A stretch of DNA of 64,000 nt from Phymorhynchus buccinoides (GCA_017654935.2 CM065713.1:20203393-20267392); one strand, 5' to 3'. Counted from the stretch's first letter, positions 10,655 through 22,856 are shown. Made by a program: numbers and translations. The notes: generated by a model not told the origin, from the letters alone.

Positions 10655-10927
10655 ATGTGTGTCTGTGTGTCTGTGTGTGTGTGTGTGGAGTGTGTGTGTG
10701 TGTGTCTGTGTGTCTGTGCGTGTGTGTGTATGTGTGTTTGCTGTTGTGTGTCTGTGTGTGTCGAGTGTGTGCATGTTGTGTGTGTGTGTTGTGTTTTGTG
10801 TGTCTGTCAAACATGTCTGTGTGTGAGTGTTGGTGTGTGTGTGTGTGTGTGTGTGTCTGTGTGTGTGTTTTTGTGTGTGTGTCTGTGTGTGTGTTGTGTG
10901 TGTCAGTGTGTGTGTGTGTGTGTGTGT

Positions 10928-10982
<55 letters not shown>

Positions 10983-11159
10983 GTTTGTGTGTGTGTCTGT
11001 CTGTCTGTGTGTTGTGTGTCTGTGTCTCTGTGTGAGTGTGTTTGTGTGTGTGTGTGTGTGCGTGTGTGTGTTGTGTGTGTGTTTTGTGTGTCTGTCTGTC
11101 TGTGTGTGAGTGTGTGTGTGTGTGTGTGTTGTCTGTCTGTCTGTGTGTTGTCTGTCTGT

Positions 11160-11193
<34 letters not shown>

Positions 11194-11280
11194 CTGTGTG
11201 TGTGTTGTCTGTCTGTCTGTGTGTTGTCTGTCTGTCTGTCTGTGTGAGTGTTGTGTGTGTGTGCATCTCTATGTGTGCAC
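10290..11280. repeat. Compound (GT)n / (CTGT)n microsatellite, about 1 kb
   Basis: Almost unbroken gt dinucleotides with interspersed 'ctgtctgtctgt' and single-base interruptions. The Cys/Val and Thr/His open frames that cover it on both strands are artefacts of the repeat. Alternating purine-pyrimidine DNA of this length can adopt Z-form (general knowledge). Confidence 0.97.
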
Positions 11281-11519
11281 AACAATGTGTTCATCTGTGT
11301 ATCTGTGTACTCACGCACACACAAACACATTTCACTGTGCATAATCATGCATGCTTGTGTCAATCACCGTGTGTTAGTGTGCACACGCAGAGAAGCGTGT
11401 TACAGTGTATAAGCATGATCACATGATAACTCACCAATGCACGGACTGTATCATTGCGAATTTACATCATTGTCATCGAGTAACATGCACAAAATACACT
11501 TCTTTATTTTTTTGGGGGG

Positions 11520-11605
11520 GTTCCACAGAACGTTCACACACACGCACACATGTACACACACACATGCACACACGCACACCGCACACACACGCATACACAC
11601 ACAAG
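11520..11605. repeat. (CA)n-rich stretch
   Basis: cacacacgcacaca-type repeat, reverse orientation to the preceding GT tract. Confidence 0.85.
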
Positions 11606-11718
11606 AAATCTGAACACTTAGAACCCCAATGTCAAATTTTTTTGTTTTTAAATTACAAAGCAGACAGAAGAAAATAAACTAAGATACATGCGCATAACCA
11701 TTAAACAGTAACAAAGAT

Positions 11719-12168
11719 GGGTAAAGGTCAAGATGTGCCACCCCCCCCCCCCCCACCCCCCTACAATTCTCGTTAATTGGTATTTTTCCGTTTTTGCCTT
11801 TCTTACCATACATAAAGCTGTATTTTAGGAACATTTTTTAGCTAATAACCTTTTTGGAATACTAACCCTATCCCTAACCCTAACCCTACCCCCCCCCCTA
11901 TAAGACAGAAAAACGCAACGAACCACAACTGTGACAAATCGCGGTGTACTGCAGTACATAGTGGGGGGTAGGGTTAGGTTTAGGGCTAGGGTTAGTATTC
12001 CAGAAAGGTTATTAGGTAAAAATGTTCCTAAATTACAGCTTTATGTATGGTAAGGCAAAAACGGGAAAATACAATTAACCTAGAAAGCAGGGGGGGGGGG
12101 GGGGGCGTTGGGGGGGGGGGAGGGCTCGGGGAGGGGGGGGGGGGGGGCACATCTTGACGGCTTTACCC
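11719..12168. mobile_element. Family C foldback MITE with telomere-like motifs (copy 2)
   Basis: Left end ggtaaaggtcaagatgtgcc; right end 'gcacatcttgacggctttacc'. CCCTAA-type words lie at about 11868-11890 and TTAGGG-type words at about 11970-11996. The right poly-G has expanded to about 80 bp (12090-12147), unlike copies 1 and 3. Confidence 0.85.
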
Positions 12169-12276
12169 AAAGATGAATAAAGTTGGGGGGGGGGGGGGGG
12201 GGGGGCGGCGGTGTGGGGGGGGGGGTGGGGGGGGTAAGGGGGGCCGGGTTGTGGGGGGGGGGGCGGGGGGGGGGGC
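12090..12276. repeat. G-run cluster, candidate G-quadruplex
   Basis: Successive G runs of roughly 10-20 bases separated by short c/t/a interruptions, in two blocks (12090-12147 and 12185-12276). Run lengths are unreliable in any assembly. The Pro-rich frames on the other strand are artefacts. Confidence 0.85.
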
Positions 12277-12599
12277 AAACGACAAGAAAAAAAGAAAAAG
12301 AAAAAGAAAAACCAGTAACCAAAAAAGAAAGAAAAAGACCTCTCTTTTAACATTTAAAACTTGAATGACTTCAAAAAGAAAATAACAAAAAGCAAACACA
12401 AAATCAAACTATGATTAAATGAGACCTAAAAATGTAAACTAGCATTTATAATATCTTAATTATATGAAACGATTTCTGGAAAAAAAATTGGAAAGCATGC
12501 CTGAAATGCGAAAAAACGTTAAAACGATTTATAAACAAAAGAAAGAGATACAAACGATAATAAACCAATAAGAAAAAGAATACCAACAATACATATATA

Positions 12600-12890
12600 T
12601 AACTGGGCCCAAATACTTGAGAATATAAATGAACACTGGAACCAGTTAAGGCACAAAAAACACTCAATTCGAGGCTGGTAGATTGAGGTCCCTGGTAGAT
12701 TGAGGTCCCTGGTAGATTGAGGTCCCTGGTAGATTGAGGTCCCTGGTAGATTGAGGTTCCTGGTAGATTGAGGTCCCTGGTAGATTGAGGTTCCTGGTAG
12801 ATTGAGGTCCCTGGTAGATTGAGGTCCCTGGTAGATTGAGGTCCCTCAATCTACCAGCCTCGAATTGAGTGTTTTTTGGGCCCAAATACA
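12600..12890. repeat. Hairpin-bounded 17-bp minisatellite
   Basis: Inverted arms cactcaattcgaggctggta (12661-12680) and taccagcctcgaattgagtg (12852-12871) enclose about 10 copies of the 17-bp unit gattgaggtccctggta (variant 'gttcct'). 'gggcccaaatac' occurs on both outer sides (about 12604 and 12880), consistent with a flank duplication. Confidence 0.88.
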
Positions 12891-12974
12891 TTTTCTACAA
12901 CAAAAAAACAAAAAACAAAAACAACTCATGCACCCAAAGTAATCAATCATTACAATTCTGAACGTAATAATGAG

Positions 12975-13554
12975 TACCGTCATTTTTGGACTATAAGGCG
13001 ATATTTTTTTCTCCAATTTCGACCTATGCGCCTAATAAACGAGGGCGCCCTATTAGTGAACAGAATCGTGAGAAGAGAGGCAACGATTGCCGTGTTCAGT
13101 ACAGTCTACTGCAAGTCACAACATCGAAAGTGGCAACGAGTCGCCGATATGACGAATACTCACGTTAAAATGCTTCAAAATCCCTATTATCGTCCGAGAT
13201 ACCGTCCAACAGATGCCATAACCCTTCTTTGGATGTAAAAAGCATCGTTGTAGAGCTTAAATTGCCATAATTCTACCAGTTTTCGCGAAGAAAAGTCCAC
13301 ACAACAACGGGAAGTTGCAAAAACGGAAGTTCGATCATTTGAGAAGGGAGCCAACTCTCGTTCATGACAGCAGTAATGGCGGTCGGTAAGCGTTTACAGG
13401 ACATGTACGGGCTTCAAACTTCGACTTTCTTTTGCGAGGTGTGTATCGCCTTATAAACGAGGGCGCCTTATACTTTAATTTTTTCAGATTTGTCTTGAAA
13501 ATTGCCCTATTCGCCTTACACACAGCAGCGCCTAATGATCCGAAAAATACGGTA
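12975..13554. mobile_element. Family B DNA element, longest copy (580 bp)
   Basis: Starts TACCGTCATTTTTGGACTAT, ends CCGAAAAATACGGTA, with 'aaggcg' words inside both ends and a second 'cgccttataaacgagggcgc' near 13448. The middle has a 120-codon frame without a recognisable transposase motif, so it is non-autonomous or an eroded remnant. TA flanks. Confidence 0.75.
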
Positions 13555-13767
13555 CATCATGTCTGAAAAAGTATTTTAAAAATCAAAAACGACCAGAAAA
13601 AAATGAAGAAGAAAGAACTGTTCACAGAAAAGTGATAAATACATAGATACCTTTATCACGGGGACAACAGGATCCTTGGCCGCCCCAAACATAAGCACAC
13701 ATCATCATCTTCCCCAGGTAGAGAGAGTGAGATTGGGAAACTTTTTTTTTTGGTTTAAACTCTTCAA

Positions 13768-13941
13768 GCAAACTCCCTTATAAAACCTCCCATTATAAGA
13801 CTCCCTCCCATATAAGACCTACTTCTCCGAGACATTACCCTTCTTTGTAAGTATTAAAATTACCTCCCTTATAAGACCGCTCCCTTATAAGACCTCATGA
13901 TGGATGGTTTTTTAAGGTCTTATAGGGGAGGTTCTAGTGTA
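13768..13941. mobile_element. Family A MITE (copy 5)
   Basis: Contains the full internal order ('gagacattacccttctttg', 'gtattaaaattacctccctt', 'tcttataggggagg'). Ends at GGTTCTAGTGTA; the left end is worn. Confidence 0.75.
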
Positions 13942-14146
13942 ACAAGACATCACTCCACACTCCCACCAAATGCAAAGACATTCACTGCCAAGCACCCTGC
14001 CATTTGTTTGACTATCTTTATAGCTTATTTGGTATTTGGTATATTCTAGTCACAGACTTATCTCTGTGAAATAATAATAATAATCATAATAATAGTGAAT
14101 CATTTATTTGCAGGTTACTATGGAAGACTGTAGATATACTACTTGT

Positions 14147-14462
14147 GGCGGTGCCATAGCCGATTCGGTTTAACCGAGGCATGGTCACCGCTACAGCTAT
14201 CTGTATTAATATATTAAAAAAATCGGGACTTTACTGGTTTCGTACTGCCTCCGGGCATTGCCTCCAGTATTGTTCCCACCATATTTGTATTTACAAATGT
14301 CCCATATGTGTCTGATTCAGACCAAGAGGATGTAAAACTCCATTTTCTCTCGTGAATCATTTATATAGCGCACTCCTCCACCAAATGTGGAGCTAAATTT
14401 GGGCTGCTCTCCCCCGGAGAGCGCGTTGCTGCAAGTGCAGCGCCTACCCAATTTATTTTTTG
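14147..14462. mobile_element. SINE-like S1 (copy 2) followed by reversed SINE tail
   Basis: 14147-14350 matches the S1 copy at 9912-10110. 14360-14462 contains 'tttatatagcgcactcc' and 'gagagcgcgttgctgcaagt', the reverse complement of the tail block of the SINE at 4505-4890. These are two retroposon pieces back to back. Confidence 0.6.
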
Positions 14463-15203
14463 GGGATGTCAGTTTCTTCTGTTAAAGCAAAGCATGCGCA
14501 CTAAAAAAATAAATATATAGTTACTCCCCTCTTGTCAGTTTAGTTGCAACGGACAACTTAACTTTTTCACTACGTAGGACGCACATATGCTTGGTAGAAG
14601 CTTCCTCCGTTCAGTACGCAGCACGCATATATGTGTGGTGACTTTGTCTATGAACAGTGCATGTCTAAATATGGTCTAAGGGGAAAAAACCTTCTTTAAC
14701 TATATTCAGGAATCAGTTATCTGTCTTCTGAGTGCTTTCCCTTGAGCAAAACTGGTCTAAATTTGTCACAAGCGGCCTTTGAAAAGACTAACCGAAAACG
14801 CGGCCAATAGAGGCAAAAAAACACTATCGGAAAAAGATGGGTATGTTTGTATTCATGTATGTTTGGTGTGAAAATGGAAAACAATAGTTGAAGAAACTTG
14901 ATGTAGGCATAGCCAGAGAGTCGCTCTGTCCAACAACACCAAACACTCACACTTAGTATGCAAACAAAGTAAGCGAAAGTAGAGATGAAAATTGACGATT
15001 TTACATCTGTGGTGAAAAGCTACTGGGAATTAGAGTTAAAATGTCTAAAAATACAAGGTGATAGAAGAGCTAAATATTGGGACACTCTAATTCCGTGGCC
15101 AAACCTTCTCTTTTTTTCCTTTCCTTCTTATGTTTTTGTCTTTCTATAGGGTGACACAAAGGAAGGAAAAATTGAACCCCCCAAAATCGTTAATAAAATT
15201 TTT
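14463..15203. other. No gene seen
   Basis: Mixed AT-rich sequence. A 77-codon minus-strand frame at 14717-14950 has no recognisable motif and no GC-rich, splice-bounded character. Confidence 0.55.
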
Positions 15204-15569
15204 GGTAAAGGTCAAGATGTGCCACCCCCCCTACCTATCTCGGTGAATTCTATTTTTCCATTATTGCCTTTCTTACCATACATAAAGCTGTATTTTAGGA
15301 ACATTTTTAGCTAATAACCTTTTTCGAATACTAACCCTAACCCTAGCCCTAACCCTACCCCTACAGGCGGAAAAACGCAACGAACCACAACTGTGACAAA
15401 TCGCGGTGTACTGCAGTACATAGTGGGGGGTAGGGTTAGGTTTAGGGCTAGGGTTAGGGTTAGGGTTAGTATTCCTAAAATACAGCTTTATGTATGGTAA
15501 GAAAGGCAAAAACGGAAAAATAGAATTAACCGAGAAATGCAGGGGGGGTGGCACATCTTTACCTTTGCC
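15204..15569. mobile_element. Family C foldback MITE with telomere-like motifs (copy 3)
   Basis: The cleanest copy: left ggtaaaggtcaagatgtgcc, right ggcacatctttacctttgcc. The arms pair through 'ttctatttttcc', 'ttaccatacataaagctgta' and 'actaaccctaaccctagccc' against 'gggctagggttagggttagg'. Flanked by aaatttttg-like words on both sides. Confidence 0.88.
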
Positions 15570-15599
15570 AAATTTTTGATCATAATAATAATAAAGGTC

Positions 15600-15720
15600 T
15601 TTTTATGTTTCAGGTTTATGAAGAAGATTCCATGCATGAAAAGCTGCAACAGTTTGTTTTCCCAAGATGCCTCGGAGAACTCCACAAAATAACAGTTTCA
15701 CTGGTGCTCCATTTTTAAGG
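15600..15720 (-). repeat. Dispersed inverted-repeat fragment (partner of 16690-16810)
   Basis: Words 'tttatgaagaagattccatg', 'caacagtttgttttcccaag' and 'ataacagtttc' are the reverse complement of 16715-16800 ('cttgggaaaaacaaactgtt', 'catgcatcaactcttctt'). Confidence 0.65.
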
Positions 15721-15933
15721 AAAAGTTGCTTTTTGAGGAGTAAAAAAAACACTTGCAGAAAATGTTAATTATTTGTAAACTATGTTTAAAAAAAAAATGA
15801 CTTGTTTTTTTAGTCCTGAAAATTGACATACCCTGTATACCATGACTGTTTTAGCCCATATATAGTATATAATATATAATTAATTAATATATAACTTTGT
15901 CCGGATACTATGTAAATCGAAATTGCAAACAAA

Positions 15934-16650
15934 TAGAGTGGAATCTCCCTTATAAGACCTCCACATTATAAGACTCCCTCCCACATAAGACCTACCTCTC
16001 TGAGACATTGCCCTTCTTTGTAAGTATTCAAATGACCTCCATTATAAGACCCCTCCCTTATAAGACCTCCCATTATAAGACTCCCTCCCACATAAGACCT
16101 ACCTCTCTGAGACATTGCCCTTCTTTGTAAGTATTCAAATGACCTCCATTATAAGACCCCTCCCTTATAAAACCTCCCATTATAAGACTCCCTCCCACAT
16201 AAGACCTACCTCTCTGAGACATTGCCCTTCTTTGTGAAGTATTTCAAATTACCTCCCTTATACGACCCCCCTTATAAGACCTCCCATTATAAGACTCCCT
16301 CCCACATAAGACCTACCTCTCTGAGACATTGCCCTTCTTTGTAAGTATTCAAATGACCTCCATTATACGACCCCTCCCTTATAAAACCTCCCATTATAAG
16401 ACTCCCTCCCACATAAGACCTACCTCTCTGAGACATTGCCCTTCTTTGTGAAGTATTCAAATTACCTCCCTTATACGACCCCTCCCTTATAAGACCTCCC
16501 ATTATAAGACTCCCTCCCACATAAGACCTACCTCTCTGAGACATTGCCCTTCTTTGTAAGTATTCAAATGACCTCCATTATACGACCCCTCCCTTATAAA
16601 ACCTCATTTTGGATGATTTTTTAAGGTCTTATAAGGGAGGTTCCACTGTA
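15934..16650. mobile_element. Family A MITE with internal sixfold expansion
   Basis: Has one left end (TAGAGTGGAATCTCCC) and one right end (GGGAGGTTCCACTGTA), but the central segment is repeated six times. 'gacattgcccttctttg' recurs at 16004, 16111, 16218, 16325, 16432 and 16540, spaced 107-108 bp. Normal copies are about 170-205 bp; this is 717 bp. Confidence 0.9.
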
Positions 16651-16689
16651 TTGAAATTGCTTCAGCGTTTATAGACCCCAAAAAGGGCT

Positions 16690-16810
16690 TTTCCTGATAA
16701 CGGGATACCATGGAAACTGTTAATTTCTGGAGCACACGCATAAATCTTGGGAAAAACAAACTGTTGTGCTCTTTCATGCATCAACTCTTCTTTATAAACC
16801 TGGAAAAAAA
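16690..16810 (+). repeat. Dispersed inverted-repeat fragment (partner of 15600-15720)
   Basis: See the partner entry. The two fragments face each other across the expanded A element. Confidence 0.6.
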
Positions 16811-16820
16811 AAATTTTAAT

Positions 16821-17337
16821 GATAGTTTTTGTAAGAAACACGTCGAGATCACCAGGAAAACACCCTTTACAGAGATTGCAACACTCACTTTGCTCTGGTT
16901 TCCTAGAAATTAAACCATCAAATCAGTGATTCCTCCTTGGCGGAGGTGCTGGAAGTCAAATTCTTTCACCCAAAGAGAAGGCGTGTGCCGTCTCTTTTCT
17001 AATGGCCGCCAAATCGTTTGCACGAAATGTTCGCAATACAAGCCTTTTTTTCTTTTTCTTTTTTTAGTTTTATGCAGATTATTTAAAGGAGTTTCGCTCA
17101 CAACAAAGGAAATAGCTCCCTTTTTTTTTTTAATGCACTACAAAAAAAAAAGAAAAATGCTTCAACCACAATGGGATTGACCCCATCCAAAATGGCTACT
17201 CTCTCCGGCATCTCCGCCAAGGAGGAATCGCCGTTTTGACGGTTTAATTTCTAGGAAACCAGAGCAAAGTGAGTGTTCCGATCCTTGAAAAGGCTGTCTT
17301 TCTGGTGATCTCGACGTGTTTCTTGCAAAAACTCATC
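16821..17337. mobile_element. Foldback element with about 120-bp arms
   Basis: The left arm has 'taagaaacacgtcgagatca', 'tttgctctggtttcctagaa', 'attcctccttggcgg'; the right arm (17197-17337) has the reverse complement of each. The frames inside lack any known domain. Non-autonomous foldback transposon. Confidence 0.8.
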
Positions 17338-17339
17338 CG

Positions 17340-17990
17340 CCAGGGTCCACCTTTCAAATTAAAACAAAACAAAACAAAAAATCCACAAAAAAACACAAAC
17401 TAATAAAAAATATAATTAACTATTTGGAGTCAGATTGAGTGGGGCTGAGTCAGATTGTAACAACACCGCCCCAAAACAACAGACTAATTCTGTAGCGATT
17501 CATCTCTTTCAATGGCTCCCCCCTGCCCCCCCCCGTGCGCATCTTGACCCTTCCAACGGAAGTGTCGCCATCTTAGTCAGATTTGTGTGTAAACAGCATC
17601 GATCTGGCATTTTTCAAACAAAGTTACTGACTAAGATGGCGGTCTCCCATAATATGGCACGCTCCTTGTGGCCGGATATGACGACACGTGGGTACAAGCC
17701 ATTTAAATGATAATCAAAATAAGAAGAAAAATACTAGTAACGAGTTTCGTTGTGTGTTTTTTGTTATAATAATGTTTTGCGTTGTTGTTTCTCTGTCTTT
17801 TGTTTTGTTTTTGCTTTTATTTTAGTTGGGTTTTTAATATCTTCCTTCTTTTTTTTCTAAAAAAAAATACCAATTCATCCATTTTGAATTGCTGATGACT
17901 TTACTAAAATGGGAAATGAAACATAGCTTTAAAAAAACCCATTAAAGCTATATATAGTTCATTAAAAAAAAAAATAAGTCAAAAATAAAG
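17340..17990. other. No gene; small stem-loop at 17567-17640
   Basis: gccatcttagtcag (17567-17580) pairs with ctgactaagatggc (17627-17640) around a 46-base loop. The rest is A/T-rich low-complexity DNA. Confidence 0.6.

Positions 17991-18042
<52 letters not shown>
17991..18042. repeat. (GA)n microsatellite
   Basis: Near-perfect ga dinucleotides followed by a short (GACA)n. Confidence 0.95.
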
Positions 18043-18044
<2 letters not shown>

Positions 18045-18174
18045 AGACAGACAGACAGGCATCTGTAAACATTGAGCGAGAAAGAGAAGCATATGAGGGT
18101 GAAAAAATATCAGGGGAAAAAAGTTTGATTTTGTAGTCATATAAACATTATGCATTTATGCACAGACACAGACG

Positions 18175-18566
<392 letters not shown>

Positions 18567-19296
18567 ACACTACAACCCCTTTTCCCTCCCTGAACCTTCC
18601 CCACACCCTCCCTAAAAAAAAAAGAAGACAAAAAACAAAAAACATTATCAATCATCAACAGTCCGACACGAATAACAACACCCTTACAACAAAAAGCAAC
18701 AATTAAAAAAACACAAAAAAACATCCTTTTCAACTTGTTGGCAAGGAAATCATACAACGTAAATTTCAATTCTGTTACAACCATTCACAACGCGCGCGCC
18801 CAAAGCACTCTGTTAGGTCAGTTAAAAGTTACTTTATTATGACCGATTATTCAAGCACGTTTTTTAACATGCACAAACTAGCAACAAGACAAGCGGTCAA
18901 AACCATGCCAACATTTAGCATTTAGCATGCTATGAGAGAAGGGGTGGTAAGACAAGTCACAGATAATTATAGCGAAAGATTTTACACTGAGAACGGCACG
19001 TGCTAAAAGTAACATGAAAAACTGACACGTTTAGCGGAACATTAAGCTTAGCGTTCACCGAGCATGCTCAAACAGGGGGAGGGGAAAAATCACATCACAT
19101 AGTATTTGGGATGGGATAAACAGATCATGCTACAGATGTCAAAAGATTTGTTAACATCAATACAGAATAAAAAGTGATCGGAAAAAAATAGAAAAAAAAT
19201 CCACCCAAAAACACACACAAGAACATAGAATCATTTCAAAGTTATGGTGATGGCAATTGATGGTATCATGTATCATGTTGATGTTAATAATTCTAA
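18567..19296. other. No gene seen
   Basis: A-rich DNA without a recognisable exon or repeat end. Confidence 0.5.
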
Positions 19297-19318
19297 GTGT
19301 GTGAGTGTGTTTTAAGTG

Positions 19319-19352
<34 letters not shown>

Positions 19353-19400
19353 GCGTGTGTGCGTGTGTGTGTGTGCGTGCGTGTGCGTGTGTGCGTGTTT
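19297..19400. repeat. (GT)n microsatellite
   Basis: gt/gc dinucleotide run; a second GT-rich block lies at 19450-19510. Confidence 0.93.
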
Positions 19401-19510
19401 TCTTCAATTTAACATCTATTCACATAATGTGATTTCTTTAAAATTAGACGAGTGTGTGTGCATGTGCATGTGTGTGTGCGTTGTGTGTGTGTGCGTGTGC
19501 GTGCTTCTGT

Positions 19511-20345
19511 GTACGCGTGCGCGAGTGACCGCATTGTGTACATATGTGCGAGCCGTTTATCATTTTAGGTGTACACATGCCTTCACCCCATTGCGTTTAC
19601 ACATGTACATGGGTGCTTCTAAAAAATCCTAGGAAACCTGAAAAGTGGAGGTCCAAAAGCCTTCTACGCCCTTAGTCCTCATCGGGCTACAGGGGCAGTG
19701 TCCCTGCAAGGGGGCAATGTTCCCCTGAAGCTGAAGAAGAAACGCCGTTTTAAAAGGTCACCTTCACTCAATCGCATCGCAGCCATAACACTAAGCTGGG
19801 AACCTAGAAATCGCATGATTTTGAATTATTGAAAAATCTCAAGAAATCCCACCAGCCATACACACACACAAAACAGGCATGAACGAAGAGAGAAATGAAA
19901 GAGGACTACAGGTTTTCACTGCAGGTGTAGAAATACATAGGATAACAGCAATAACTCAGACTTTTTTATGGACAGACTTCTTCTTCTTCTTCGCTGTGCG
20001 TGGCCACAATCAACTCTGATTATTTTGCCACGGAACCAGGAGGTTCTACCACTTATGCCGGAAGAAAAGGCTCAAAGCCTGAGAAGAAACTGAAAAGTTA
20101 GGCCTTAGACAGAAGAGGGACAGATACAAAGATAAAGGATTAAGTGCTTGCACTGGGTTAAGACCATTAAACCCTCCAGTTCAGCCGGGAAGGAACAGGC
20201 CCCACTTCCAGCAACAAGCAAAAGCAGAAGAGAAGCAGGTTTCCCCACTACAAACGCAAAGTAAGATGCGTAAATGTGGTCTAGGGGAGCGAAGCGAGTT
20301 TAGAAATGACCAAATTATGGCATGCACACAGATTTATTTCCCTTG
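19511..20345. other. No gene seen; retroposon-like debris
   Basis: 19977-19998 is a (TTC)n stretch followed by 'gtggccacaatcaactctga'. A (TTC)n then 'cgttcccaggccatatggcc' arrangement recurs at 20636-20668 and, with 'catacggcc', at 34788-34830. This suggests a dispersed retroposon fragment family. Confidence 0.45.
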
Positions 20346-20348
20346 AAG

Positions 20349-20488
20349 TGTCAAGCTAACAGCTTATATTACAGTCGAGCTAACAGCTTATATTACAGTC
20401 GAGCTAACAGCTTATATTACAGTCGAGCTAACAGCTTATATTACAGTCGAGCTAACAGCTTATATTACAGTCGAGCTAACAGCTTTAT
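20349..20488. repeat. 24-bp tandem repeat, about 6 copies
   Basis: Unit gagctaacagcttatattac then agtc, nearly identical between copies. Confidence 0.95.
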
Positions 20489-21132
20489 ATTTCTTCTGCA
20501 TGCAATTAGGTGGATTCGTCCTCAACGAATATATATATCACATATCGCATTTATTTATGCGGAAGGATGCGATTGAGTTAAAACAAAGTACAAAGCTAAG
20601 GCATGACACGGGCAACGACAAGCAGTGGTAGGGACTTCTTCTTCTTCTTCTGCGTTCCCAGGCCATATGGCCATAATGGGTAAGGTAGTATCTGTCCGGT
20701 TTTCAGCTTTCACTGGTCTCCCCGCTGCGCACAGCTGACTCATTCCGATTCTGGAGGAGCTCAAAGCAGAGACAAAATTTTGGAAAGTTTTTGTTTCTTA
20801 AAGGCAGCAGGAGAATGGGCCAATAAGTCAGAAAGATAGTAGATGACAGGAAGCAAAGGGAAAAGGCAGAGTCAAAGAGAATGGCAGATTAGACGAAGTT
20901 ACAAGCACAGAACGTGAAGGGGGTGGGGGTCGTCCAGCTCCGCAAATGGAGGCACGAGGCATCAACCCAGGTACACCCAGGTGGTAGGGACAAAATTTAG
21001 GAAGGTAAGAAAGGGATGTTGTCTCCTCATTTTTGTTTAAAAAAACCAACTTAACTACAGGCAGAGGCCACTGTGAAAATAAAATTTAAGAAACTAAAAT
21101 CAGGTACATAGCTTCAAGAGAAGCACCCATAA

Positions 21133-21133
<1 letters not shown>
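20489..21133. other. No gene; retroposon-like fragments
   Basis: 20636-20765 holds the (TTC)n/'cgttcccaggccatatggcc' fragment. 20900-20990 has 'cgcaaatggaggcacgaggc' and 'caacccaggtacacccaggt'. No splice-bounded exon. Confidence 0.45.
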
Positions 21134-21171
<38 letters not shown>

Positions 21172-21184
21172 GTGTTGTGTGTGT
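21134..21184. repeat. (GT)n microsatellite
   Basis: About 20 gt units. Confidence 0.93.
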
Positions 21185-21248
21185 ACGCATCTGGATGTAC
21201 GCATCACTGTTTAAACGTAAACGGATATATCGTCGCCCACATGCACAA

Positions 21249-21791
21249 GAGACGCAACTCAAAACTGGTCAACTTGGATGTGTTGAACTTACCAGTTGAT
21301 CTAGACATACAGACGCAACTCAAAACTGGTCAACTTGGATGTGTTGGACTTACCAGTTGATCTAGACATACAGACGCAACTCAAAACTGGTCAACTTGGA
21401 TGTGTTGGACTTACCAGTTGATCTAGACATACAGACGCAACTCAAAACTGGTCAACTTGGATGTGTTGGACTTACCAGTTGATCTAGACATACAGTCAAA
21501 ACTGGTCAACTTCGATGTGTTGAACTTACCAGTTGATCTAGACATACAGACGCAACTCAAAACTGGTCAACTTGGATGTGTTGGACTTACCAGTTGATCT
21601 CTAGACATACAGACGCAACTCAAAACTGGTCAACTTGGATGTGTTGGACTTACCAGTTGATCTAGACATACAGACGCAACTCAAAACTGGTCAACTTGGA
21701 TGTGTTGAACTTACCAGTTGATCTCTAGACATACAGACACAACTCAAGACTGGTCAACTTGGATGTGTTGAACTTACCAGTTGATCTAGAC
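21249..21791. repeat. 61-bp tandem repeat, about 9 copies
   Basis: Unit acgcaactcaaaactggtca, acttggatgtgttggactta, ccagttgatctagacataca, g. One copy is shortened (about 21494) and two carry an extra 'ct'. The unit contains a partial dyad (aactggt / accagtt). Confidence 0.95.
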
Positions 21792-22447
21792 AAGCTGCAT
21801 CGTCTAACAAAACTGTAAAAAACAATTTGCAAAGATTGATTGTGCAAAGATAAAACACTGATTGTGGCGTGAAGTGACGTCTTTCGACTTACCAAGAACC
21901 CGACACTATTAAATCATCAATCATGAAGGAAGAAGAGACTCAAGTAGTAAAGACGCAGCAAACGAGACAATGACAAACAAAAGCTGACAAGAACTGAAGA
22001 AAAACAGAGATTTTTGTTCCCACGACAAAAGAATAAAGCCAATTAGCACCAAACCATATTGCAGGGGATCGATACATTCTGTCTAAACAGATTCTCCGTG
22101 AAGCAGATTACAAGTATTTTATTAAGCTTTGATGCATTACTGTAAAAAAAAGAAACGGAGCGATTAGAAATATATATACATAAAATAACACTCTTATATC
22201 TAACTAAAATAAAAACTATAATCGAGTACATACACCGTAACTCTCATATTCTACCTCATCCCAAAATAATTACCAACAGCGCAACATCTAAATTCTATCA
22301 CAATGCAAAAATTGTGATAATAATTTTTTTCTTCAAATAATAACAATTAAAATGTCAAACATAAAGACTAATATATCAGGCACAGCTGCACAATAAATAA
22401 AAAAAGTTGATATCACAAATTCTGTGGAATGCTTCGGGATGGCGTTT
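21792..22447. other. No gene seen
   Basis: AT-rich. A 62-codon minus frame at 22043-22231 has no recognisable motif. Confidence 0.5.
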
Positions 22448-22710
22448 TATACAATGGCACAATCATCATCCCCTTAAAATAAGGTCTCAAATGGGAGGGA
22501 GTTGTATAACGGAGGTACAGTACAAAATCGCTTAAGTCAAAATCGGAGGGACTTAAATTTTATTTTGAGTTAAAATGACCTTATATCATAAAGATTATTA
22601 AACTGGGTCCAGAAAACTATTGCGAGTTATCCAGTGTTTTTGAGTTACCAGGAATCCACTGTACTACTTACAAAGAAGGGCAATGTCTCAGAGAAGTAGG
22701 TCTTGTTGAA
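22448..22710. mobile_element. Family A remnant interrupted by a second TA element
   Basis: The left A part is 'aaaataaggtctcaaatggg'...'cggaggTA', the right A part 'cttacaaagaagggcaatgt'. Between them, 22516-22663 reads TACAGTACAAAATCGC ... GTTACCAGGAATCCACTGTA, with TA at both ends. The outer and inner elements are therefore different TA-type MITEs. A partial second copy of the same composite lies at 22857-22985. Confidence 0.65.
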
Positions 22711-22856
22711 CGATAAACACCCCACCTCCCATTGTACTTTGCCTGCTGTAATAGGTTTCCTTTGACGAACAACCAAGGCATTACGTCAACATTTGAGCTA
22801 CGTAACAAAAAAAGACGTAAGTATTAAAATACAATGGCACAATCATTTTCATGCTA

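Noticed and set aside
10211..11426. Cys/Val-rich and Thr/His-rich open frames
   Set aside because: Pure (GT)n/(CA)n translation on opposite strands.
12876..13238. 120-codon frame inside the 12975-13554 element as a transposase
   Set aside because: No DD(E/D) or helix-turn-helix pattern visible and the element is far too short for an autonomous copy.
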